A DNA stretch of 64,000 nt. It comes from Stercorarius parasiticus. Its lineage: Eukaryota > Chordata > Aves > Charadriiformes > Stercorariidae. The DNA lies in NCBI GenBank assembly GCA_013396915.1, contig VWZL01001363.1:597140-661139 (forward strand), given 5' to 3'. Positions within the stretch are counted from its first letter, which is position 1; every line of letters begins with the position of its first letter. The position numbers were made by a program, and so were the translations under genes. Below the pieces are notes generated by a model. It did no database searches. It had not been told where the DNA came from and saw only the letters and a program-made list of their open reading frames with translations. Shown here one piece after another: positions 54,447 to 64,000 of this stretch.

Positions 54447-57400
54447 AAAAGACCTGCTTCAGAAAAGCAAAAATTGCTGAGCATAGATCAGCTTCTCCTC
54501 AAGAACGGTAAAAAAGAAGCAAAGTCTTAGTAGCTCATCTTAAAGGCAGTCACATTTCCAAAGACATTGTCTCTCCCCGTGATGACCAGCAGGTGGGGGG
54601 AAGGCACGTGGGAAAGGAAAATAATGGAGGGGGCAAGGACAGTGGCTTCACAATAGAGCTGCGGAGGGAGGGGGACAAGGCAAAGGTTAAAGGCATTAAG
54701 TTAACAATTCCATAAGCCCCACAACTCACCCCGACTCTCAACACTGGAAAGAAATCCTCTTCAGTTTGCCTTGGCTCATACTTAGGTCACTGGAAGACAC
54801 TACTTGAGCAAAGTAACAGAGCTAATGGGAGAAAAGGGGAAAAAAACATCAAAACAACCAACACACACATACGAGAAGATGGCTTAAGAATCATAAAGAT
54901 GCAAATGAACAAGGGACTCAGCTGCAATCACTTCTGAGGAAGACACATCAATGTCAGCATCAGATACAAGCACCCCTAGCAAAAGATAGTCACTGTCATC
55001 CCACAAAGCTAGCTGTGCAAATGAAGCTGTTAAAATTGTCAGAACCGAAGCCAACATCATCACTAACTGCCTCGGTGTTGCTGGTAACTAAAATGGGAGC
55101 AACCTTCCTCCAAATTTTGACCTCATCTTCTAGTAGGCTCAAAGTTTGAAATTCAGTTCAATACTTCAATAGCCTAGGCCGTTTCCAGGCTTCTGTTATT
55201 ACTGGAGGGCTGCAGAAGAGTGAAGTTTGTAAATTACCAATCCTTATGGAAATTTTACAGAAACTGGTTCTTTTACACACACAGATAAACATGTTTTTTA
55301 ACTGGACTGCCTTAGTCAGGGTGTAGGGAGAGGGCATTTTACTGTTTTCAGAGGCCTCCACAGAATTTCCCATTGAGATTATAGACTCTCCAACTTCAAG
55401 CTGAAACTACAGCTGAAAATTTGTCATATTGGTGTTGTCATAATGAATATTTCTCTAATAAGTGCCCCCATTCTTTGAGGACCTTTCAGTCTTTTCCCTC
55501 CTCCTCCCCTCCCCCAGCTAACATTCTATATTTACTGCTTTGTTCTAGTTTTAAAACCCAAGAACTTATTTACCTAAGAATTAACTGACATTTGAACTTA
55601 AATAAACAATTTAGGATGAGAGTGAAGCTCAGCAAAGTGGAAAAAACGCATGAGTTGTTCCAGCATAATCCATGCAAACAAATAACAGTACCGGCTGCAG
55701 TTCAAAACTTTCAGAGGTATTTCACTGGGACAAATTAAAACAATTGCGAAACAAAATCAAGTAAATGTATCCCAGGTTTAATTGACCGTTGAGTTCGAGG
55801 ACAAAGCCAGCTCTCAGTTTGTCCCCGAGTGGCTGATCTGGGTTGCCACAGCCTGGGATCAAACCCAACTGCTCCAGCCACTGGGGCCTGTTTGCTCGCT
55901 CCATGTTAAAGCTGCCCGCATCTCCGCAAAAACTGGCTTGTAAGTTTTTGAAGGTGAATGAATTAACTGTGAAATTCAGACTAGCAGAAGTGAATTCTCC
56001 ATAGTCCTTTTCTTCCCTTGTGTTAGCCTGCCACTGCCCCCATCCCATTGTGCTCTTTACGACACTGCCATTTGATATAAAACTACTCCTATTAGGGACA
56101 AGCACAAATGTAATGAGGGCGGAAAGATATATAAAGACGTTCATTTGATTGGTCTGTGGCACAGCATTTCAGTATTAGGAGTGGCGAACTGATGAATCCA
56201 AAGGCATCTCCCCCCGGTGAGCGTGAGGTTATTTGTTTTGTCACAAGGTGGGAGCAGTCGTGTCAGATATCCATCGATTCCTCTCAAGAGAGGTTTTCTT
56301 TGTGTTTTATTCTAACCTGATCCCAGGGCAGCAAGACTCACTACCCTCCTCTCTGCTTCCAGAGAAGCAAACCCTCCTGGCTGAGTCATTTTAAATATAC
56401 CAGGAAGGTGGGACCCCTCCTTCATCCTCCTGCACCTCCTCAACGCTGCTGCTGTGTCCTATGGTCTCGCAGGCAGGTAGAGCAGCCAGGACATTCGGCA
56501 GCTGGACAGACTATCTCCAAAAATACCTTTCCCTGCAATGCAACATGCAGAAAGTCTGCATTGTTGCACACCTCTCATTTTCTTCTCTTTTCTTCTTTTT
56601 TTCTTTCTTTTCAGCTTCTTTACCAGCTTAACTCCATGTGTCACTTCCATTGTTCTTTGTATAGTTGTTACATATGCTGGAACATCAGATACGTTCAAAT
56701 CCTTCTGAAAAGGCTGTCAGTCCTTACTTGAGAAATCATTAGGAGCAAACACTCACTTCAGGAGTCCCAAATGTGACAAAAATAGTTTCAAAAATTAAAA
56801 AGTGCCTATTTTAATACAGCCTCCTTTTAAATAAGCTCTCTATTTTTTCCCAGTGTACGTCAGCAATCATCAACCACTCATTGTCTTCTACAAAGAAAAA
56901 GTACGTACCCAGCTCTGTTTCAGACATGCTTGCATTATTTTTTCATGCCCCTTATTTTCTGCCTTTTTTTAATTTTTTTTATGGTCATGTTGCTGATTTA
57001 TTGTTTGTTTGTTTTCAAGCAAGCCAGAAACAAAATGAACTTTCCCATATGGAGAACACCAACCACAGAGCACTCACGTCTGTGCAGCACAAATGCTCGA
57101 ATGTAAACTGCTTCTCCTCATCCAGCATGCACAGTGCGTATCCCGGGCTGTGCGGGTAGAAGCTTAGAGCTTCAGTCAGATAAAAGATAGTAAAATGAGC
57201 TTGGGCCTCATTAACTTACCCTGTTGATGTGAATATTAACATAGATTAAAATCCAAGCACCAGAAAGAAAACGCAGTCCCAGCCCTCATCACAGGCAAAC
57301 TGCAAGCAATAATAAGTTCCTTGAATTAATTTAGTTCATCATACTCCAAAGCTACAGTAAGACACTCTACATAAAGGCCTTCTCCACAAGGTTTTTAAAA

Positions 57401-60068
57401 TTTTGTAGCCAAATGCAATTTCAAGAATTAAATCTCCGGCTATGCACTTTGCTTATGGCTTTGATGAATAACCTGCTGCTCTGGCTGCATGTACAGAAAG
57501 AGTCTAGGAAGGCACTTTTCTTTCTTTCAGGACCTAGTTCAGCTTGGGATGCGTGAAAACATTTATGAACGTATCAGAATTTAGACAACCTTGCTCAAAT
57601 TAACTTAATGGGGTATATTCAAAATGATGAAAAGGTGTTGCTCATGAATTTCTCTCTCTTTTGGAATAGTTTTCCTTTTAGTGACGTTCAGTTCTTTCAC
57701 TCTGTTCTAAATAGATCTTATATTCCCTTCATTATGATCACATTACATTGTTGGCACTACACTGCTGATGCAAATAAGGACTCTTCATCTTATTTTTCTC
57801 CTTTTCCACTCCTACAGGGCAACATTGTTCACAGTATACTGTTGTACTTATATAAGAAAAGCTAAGGTTAAGTGAAGAAAGGAGCTGCTTTTTTTTTACT
57901 TACACCACAAACTTCACATTTATCATGGAAGCTCAAAAATGTATTTAACACTGTCCACAACAAATAGCATAACAAAGGGAGAGAGATGCATGGAGATCGT
58001 TAGTTCTTCCAAAAGTCCTTTCCAGTCATGAACTGGCCCTGTGGAAAGCATCAGCCTCTCCCTGGGGTAGGAAGTTCATTACATGAAGCGGTCATCAGCG
58101 ATCCTCATCCTAAAGCTTTAGGCCATCTTTCAGCTTCGTTAATCCCAGTCACTATCTTATTATTTAAAAAGTAGTCTCCTCAGACTCCACTGCCTCACTT
58201 GACTCCCATCACGAGATTCCTCTGCTAGACCACGTGGGACTGCTTTTTAATTTCCTGACATAGTTGGCACGGTGAGATGTTGAAGTTGGTTTTACCCTCA
58301 GACTCCCCATGCTGAATGGACAGACACCCTTCGCCGAGGGGATTTTATTCATTATGGAACTTCCCCCATTCTTTGGGATACATCTGCATATTTCTCCACT
58401 TACATGCGATGTTGTAAGCTGCACTGTGCAAACTGTGGTGGTCTAAGATAGATGTCTGTTCCTGCATCTCTTACAGAGAAATTTCCTATTGGTAACTTGT
58501 ACATCCCAGTAAGATAGCATTATCCCAGAAGAAGGATATAATAGTCTATGATATGTTTTTCAGGGATGTACTTACTTAATTGGCAAAGGTTTAGTTGGAT
58601 ATTTGTGGTACATCAAGCAACACACTGCTTTGTGCACTATAGTTTATATTTAATGCACAGATCACTGGCTTAGCATACAATGGGTGCTTCTTTGCTGATG
58701 ACAGTCCTCTGCTGATGACAGTATACCTTCTTTCTGGCACTGTTCCTGATGCAATCGCTGTGGGCAGAGCTGCACTTCACCAAAGACAGACCTTTCTGCA
58801 TAAAAACATCCCCTAATCTGCTAACTTGTTTTTGCACCTGTCAGGCAGTCATTTGGCTCCCCATAAATTACATTATTCCTTCTTGCCCTACCTAGCGTCC
58901 TCCTCATTTTTCTTTGGTCCTGTTTGTGAGAGTTTCTGGCTTCAAACCCTAAGAAGTCTCCTCTGCTTTTCTCTGACTATTCACTTTCATCTCTTTGGGC
59001 TTCTTTGGTAGCCAAAACTGCTCCTCACAACTGCCAAGGGCATCTGGCCACCTAATAGTTTGCTAGACTACTGACTGAGCCCTTCTTTTGAAGGTGAAAT
59101 GGCATGAATCTGAACAACAAAACCTCTGTCAAAGATGTAAATCAGTAGATTGGTGTTGCTATTGCTAGTGGCAGACTACGACTGCATTATCTGCATTTAC
59201 TGAGTGATGACTCTGCTATCAGAAGTTACTGGGTTGTGTTTTGGGCAGCTCTGGGCTCAGTTTGGCCATGGCTACAGAATCGCTAAAGGGATGGGAACAG
59301 CTGCTTAACTTGTTCTTTTCTTTAGCCTGAAGCTGACCGCAATGGTAAGGTTTAACTCTATACGATAAAGGTGTAAGAGAACACAGTGATCGTTGTGTAA
59401 CTAGCTAGCTCACCAACAAGAACGAGTGGCCAAACAGATTGTTCAGAAAAATACAAAGATAACCCTCCTAAACCAACCCAGGACTGGAGGAAGGGAGCCC
59501 ACTCCCACCACTGAACTCCTGGTGAAAAATTTGGGTGACAAACAGCTCACCCTGAACCCTTTCTTTTACAGGAAATCTGGTGCTGTTGACCTTCAGGCCC
59601 AGAAGGGCACTGGAAAGATGAGCACAAAAGCCCACAAAGATTTCATGGGGTCTAATGCAACAAAGAAAAAGTGAAAGTCAAATTGTTCGATCACCTGAAA
59701 AACCACGTCTGCTGCTCTTCTCCCATCCCCCAGCATTAACACCAGAGAGCGAGGGAGCATGGACTTCACCAGCTCACGTGAGATGCAAGGTATTTTCTGT
59801 ACAACCAAGCCTATATCCTCAGAGGTACATAAACTGAATGATTCAGTGCTCCCTGAAATCGTCATAAAAAAGACTGAAAACAACGAGAAGTAATTCCCTG
59901 CCTCTGCCTCAGCACTCACCATTATTTCTAGTATTTATGCCACTGTAAATTCATCTTAGGTTTACTCTACTGAAACAAGTTCATCTTGTCTGTAAGGGAG
60001 AGCAGACTGTTGCCTTATTATGATCATTTTTTAATAACACTCTAAACATGGGCAAGTATCCAGAAACC

Positions 60069-60091
60069 AAAATAAAATAAAATAAAAAAAA
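60069..60091. repeat. (AAAAT)n short simple repeat
   Basis: AATAAAATAAAATAAAA followed by more A makes a short AT-rich tandem tract. No retroposon body is visible before it. Confidence 0.8.
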
Positions 60092-60377
60092 GAGAACTAG
60101 GGAACACATGAAGAAGGAAGAATAATGCTTTCCCTCTTCTTTCTCCTTGGGAGAAAACATTTTTACACTCAGTTTTTAGATCAACCTGAGTAACATCTCA
60201 AAAAACGTAAAGACAAAACAAACAAAAAAACCTACAAAAAATGAAGGCAACAGTGAGTTTTCCACCGCTTGCTTACACCTCCTCCCCCAGTGGTTATTCT
60301 GGTCAAACCAGTCACCAGGCAGAAAACATTACTTGCAGAGGGAGAAGACGATTCAGTATTGAACCGTGGTTATTTCA

Positions 60378-60403
60378 TATGGTTTCCCAGATGGGAAACC
60401 ATA
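60378..60403. repeat. Near-perfect palindrome, 12-base arms
   Basis: TATGGTTTCCCA (60378-60389) and TGGGAAACCATA (60392-60403) are perfect reverse complements separated only by GA. With so short a centre it could form a cruciform, or be a two-fold symmetric protein site. The half site resembles nothing I can name with confidence. Confidence 0.85.
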
Positions 60404-62085
60404 AAGCAGGGTGAGGGTTTACTGCAAAACAAAACAAGAGTCTGGAGAAGGGGGAAAACATACGCATGGATGCATATATTAAAAGCAGTCTTAGAAAATG
60501 ATTTAGTCTTCCAGAAAATGGTAAGGAAATACAGAATAAGTTTCCCCATTTTTTCCAACCAAAGCTTTACATCAGAAACTGTTGTCTGGATGTATTGACA
60601 AGTTGCGTACGTACAAACGCATTGATTTTATACTGCAGAATTAAGCCTTCCTGCTGCCAAATTCAGAACGTTGAAGTCCTATATGCAGAGTTAATGTAAT
60701 TCATATTCATGAGCTGATAAGAAATATTACATAAATATTATTTTATCAAGTAAGGAATTTTTGACAGGATGTTCTGGGCTCATACATTTTTTATGAATTG
60801 TTGCTATTTTGGTAAAGCAGAAATGTGGGGTGAACATCGCCAGCAAGTAGTTACGATTTCCTGTATTGTTGCTATGAGGCATGCCAAGATTTATAGCTAA
60901 CGTCGCCAATAGCTTTCGTTGTCCTGCCTTTATACATTTTCCTTACTCTGTTGTTGTTGGTTTTTTAATCATTAACTTCAAATTGACATCCTTGGGCCAA
61001 TTCATTTTTAATTTAGGAGTGTGAAACAAAAATAGCTTCATGAGTCAAGAATTAAACGAATGAGAAATGAGCATATGGAAAAACCCAAGCCCTTTTAGCT
61101 GCTCTTTGAATGTACTACGATTTATAATGGTAAGGTTATGTGGTAAAGTTTACAGTACAGAGCTTACTAAATAATGAATACAGTGCTTCCATGTAATTTT
61201 GCTGGCAATAACCCTGAGGAATTTTAATTATCTTCACCTCCCCTTAACTGCAAGGACAGCTGCGGATGTGCAGTCTTCCTACAAATGTAGCGTTCTGCAA
61301 GTTCTCTTAACTAGATTTAATTTTTTTGCTACCAAAACTCAGCTTTGCGACTGATTTACCAGAAGCGAGCCTGGATTTGTGACATTTCTGTTAGATTGTG
61401 CAATTAAAGAACCATCCACACCATGACAGGCAGGGAAACCCCAATAACCCAGTAAGGGAAACTTAGCACCCTGACACCATTCCTGCCCAGGCATCACAGG
61501 AGAGCAGGCAGATCAGCAAAGGTCCTTCTCTATCAACACAAAGGAGCACAGAGGAGCCAAACCCCATTATCCTAATGTTGGATATTGCCTGACAGGCATA
61601 TCCCAATATCCTAGTCAAACAGAGAGGAGCAGCCTGACCTGGCTACTCCCAGGTCCATCACAAGAAGATGTTCAGCCTGCCGTCCTGGTAGGAAACCCAT
61701 TGAGTTTTGGTGGGAGAGGCTCTCTGGATCACCTTACAAACTGAGTGGGGTTGCTGCCTTAAGGTGTGTGGGATTCATTGTGGGATGCTAGGGAAGAGCA
61801 TTTGGGGATTGTGCAAGACTTACTACAGGAGAGGAAGGACCAGAGGCAGGGACAGTGAGGGAGCAAGGTGGTTTGGAAGGAATAAACATGGAAAAGGAAG
61901 ACATGAAAGGGGACAAAAGTGGCTGATTATGTGCAAACAGGTTATTGGTCAGTACACTTCTCTGTCTGTGCCCTGTGCCTGATTGCTGCAGCCTGTCCTG
62001 TCTTCTCATTAAACTCCATTTCTAACTATTTTTCTGTATGAGGGCTCTTTGTTCGGCACACTTGTGTGTGTAAGGAGGCCTAAGT

Positions 62086-62637
62086 GCCAGCAGCTGGAGT
62101 GAGGACCATGATTGTGATGGTGACAGGGCCCATGTGTTTGTGATGCCAGCAACTGGAGAAACCATCCTGCCTGCATGGCTGTGTATAGTGCTGTGTCACC
62201 ACTAGCAAACATGGAGCTATGCTAGCCGGGGAGCAGGGTTAGAGGCCTGGGAGACAGGTATTGCAGCAGCCAGAAGCCTGGGCCAGATAGCAGAGAGACC
62301 AGAGGGTCTGAGGGTTGGCTGATGGAGGGACCAGGGAGCCAAAACAAGCTATGGGAGAGACCGTGGGGCCTGGGGGTCAGCTGAGAGACCTCTTTGCATG
62401 TGTAGGTCTATGCCTGAGGCACTTGAAGACCAGTAGACCCAAGGGCCAGCTACTGGGTGGGATGAGAGTCTAATGCCAGTGACTGGCGAGACCTGTAGTG
62501 TGCCTCTGTGTGCCGGAGCACCAGCAGCTGGAGTGGGGCTGTGGGTCTCAGGGTGTATGTCCAGGTGCCAGCAGCTGGGGAGACCCAGGTGTCCAGGGAC
62601 AGCTGCTGGGCAGAGTGTCTAAGCTCAGCTACTGGTA
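62086..62637. repeat. Degenerate tandem repeat built on a CCAGCAGCTGG motif
   Basis: Copies of a GCCAGCAGCTGGAG-like core followed by GAGACC-type sequence recur at irregular spacing of about 25-60 bases. Clear copies start near 62086, 62145, 62445, 62474, 62520 and 62567. More decayed ones (CAGCTGCTGGG, CAGCTACTGG) follow at about 62600 and 62626. The flanks look repetitive as well, including an ATTAAACTCC stretch near 62009 reminiscent of the 3' end of a transcript. I suspect an unclassified avian interspersed repeat with an internal minisatellite, but cannot name it. Minus-strand open frames here (up to 154 codons at 62450-62914) are by-products. Confidence 0.6.
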
Positions 62638-64000
62638 GAGTCCATGTTGTGTATATGTATACATATATTTTCCACTGAAACACTTTCATCCTGATCAGCC
62701 AGCAAGGGAAAAAGGATGAGGCTGATGGTGCTGCCTGTGTTTTCGCAAGCACTGTGTTTTCTGTCCACGTTGACCTGTGCCGTCGGCCGGGTGCACATGT
62801 GTCCTGTGTGCCTGTGGGACATACCTGCTCGACCTCCCCGCTGGCTGGCCACCAGATCTGGCAGCTCCTAACAATTTCCTCCCCAGCTTGCAGCTGGAGG
62901 GTGCAGTCTCCCACATCATTTCCCCAAGGAAGGGTCTAACAGGACATCTTGCTGCTGCCGCAAGGTCCGAGTCCCCGGGCAGCAGCAACTGCTGGTCCAG
63001 CAGGTAGGTCACTTGTCTGCCCTGGTAGAAGCAGTGGGTCTTATGTCTGTTGTTACTATCTGCTTTCTGAAGCCTGGTGTTCACTTAGATCATTGGCCTC
63101 AGCTGCAGTCCCCAAAAGGCAGGACTGAAGCAATCAGCCATGGTTCAGTACTCTTTGTCCTTAACCACTTAGCTACCGGCACATGGAGAATTCACATAAT
63201 TTATGTTCTTCTCCTCGGCCCCACTAGCCAGCTTCCAGCTCGATTTGTTTTTCCTCCATTGCTGAAACCTTCTAGATTTCTATGAACTCAAGAGATTGCT
63301 ACAACACCTAGAGAGCAACGTGCCACCAGGAGCCACTCACCTCTTTGCTGCCTCTGCCTGCCATGCTGATGGCTCAGAGAGCAGACCTCCTAGCTCAGTC
63401 ATGAGGCATGGATCCCTTCTTGCTTCCCAGCATCAGCAAAATGTGGGGAGACAGCAGGAAGCAGAGGTGACTTGCCTCAGGACCAGAGACCAAGTGATCA
63501 GATGATGACTACAGCTAAATCTGCTCGAAGAGTTTTAAACCTGTCCTTCCTTGAAGCTCAAGACCTTTCCAGCCCAAACACCGGATACAAGTTTCTCTAG
63601 TGAGCGTGGATAACCCAGCAAACAAACATGTCACAAAATGGGAGATGGATGGTCAGTTCCCTGCCTGTCCCCATTTTCACTTATTTTAAAGGAGGAAAAA
63701 ATGAATAGGAATTATTTTGTTATTTTTTAATAAAATCTAATGTGATGTCTGTATTATTACCAGAGGCATGTTATAAGGAACATAAATCTGACCTCATACT
63801 TCTCATTATCTTCTGTTGTCTGGTAGCAATTCTTTGGGGTTTTTTCCAGTCACTAAGGGAATGAGAAAATTGGACCTATTTTGTCTCAGTATACCGATTT
63901 GCTACAAAAAAGTTGATATTCTTAGACAGCAGATGCTTGGAGTCTTGCCAAATGGGAGAAGAAAATTGACATAGGTTTTTCTGTTGTTATTACGAGCGTA

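Larger units (their letters stand above)
50891..64000. other. Intergenic region downstream of GABBR2
   Basis: I recognise no exon, RNA gene or CR1 copy in these 13 kb. Open frames up to about 155 codons exist on both strands, a length expected by chance in a window of this size. In mammals the next gene in the direction of GABBR2 transcription is TBC1D2 on the same strand, but I see no TBC1D2 exon here. The region contains hairpins at 54336-54361, 54418-54446 and 60378-60403, an AAAAT repeat at 60069-60091, and a degenerate tandem repeat at 62086-62637. Confidence 0.7.

Noticed and set aside
55722..56162. 146-codon minus-strand frame with a hydrophobic, signal-peptide-like start (MNVFIYLSALITFVLV)
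   Set aside because: Several frames of this length are expected by chance in 64 kb read in six frames. The sequence matches no family I know, and there is no clear promoter or exon structure.
56560..56620. Strong polypyrimidine tract followed by TTTTCAG, an orphan splice acceptor
   Set aside because: The following sequence shows no recognisable coding content and no clear donor, so an exon cannot be supported.
59426..59674. 82-codon + strand frame with an acceptor-like TTTCTTTTACAG inside it
   Set aside because: It looks mildly exon-like, but I recognise no protein and find no partner exon or donor with a matching phase.
62450..62914. 154-codon minus-strand frame
   Set aside because: About the first half overlaps the degenerate tandem repeat, and its composition follows the repeat.

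Overview
The window is vertebrate nuclear DNA, most probably from a bird. It is AT-rich with long introns. It carries three fragments of the CR1 LINE family and one solo LTR whose layout and ends look like those of avian endogenous retroviruses. I cannot name the species or chromosome from the sequence.

The only gene I can identify is the 3' end of GABBR2, subunit 2 of the metabotropic GABA-B receptor, on the + strand. Six coding exons are present at 10055-10165, 23560-23784, 29849-30031, 32414-32543, 41504-41621 and 48407-48572. All have AG acceptors and GT donors, and their phases join without a break. Together they encode the last 310 residues: the end of extracellular loop 2, TM5 to TM7, the heterodimerising coiled coil and the C-terminal tail, ending at TAG 48570-48572. 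If the protein is collinear with the 941-residue human receptor, this is residues 632 to 941. The upstream exons lie outside the window.

Layout: 1-10054 is the end of the preceding intron and holds a sense-oriented solo LTR (5462-6212) and an AT-rich fold-back (2818-2905). 10166-23559 is a 13.4 kb intron with one CR1 3' end. 23785-29848 is a 6.1 kb intron holding a 1.5 kb antisense CR1 with a broken reverse transcriptase. 30032-32413 and 32544-41503 are introns without recognisable genes. 41622-48406 carries a short antisense CR1 tail. 48573 to about 50890 is the probable 3' UTR, with a candidate proximal poly(A) site next to a G-quadruplex-type tract and a distal cluster of AATAAA signals. 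From there to 64000 is intergenic sequence with several short perfect hairpins and a degenerate tandem repeat around 62.1-62.6 kb. No gene could be supported there.

The encoded protein pairs with GABBR1 at the plasma membrane. GABBR1 binds GABA, while the seven-helix bundle and intracellular loops of GABBR2, partly encoded here, couple to Gi/o. I found no new multi-gene system. The points worth checking are regulatory: a microsatellite in the branch-point zone of the TM5-TM7 exon, an intronic LTR with TATA and poly(A) signals in sense orientation, and the G-rich element beside a proximal poly(A) signal. Comparisons with the human protein are from memory, not from an alignment.
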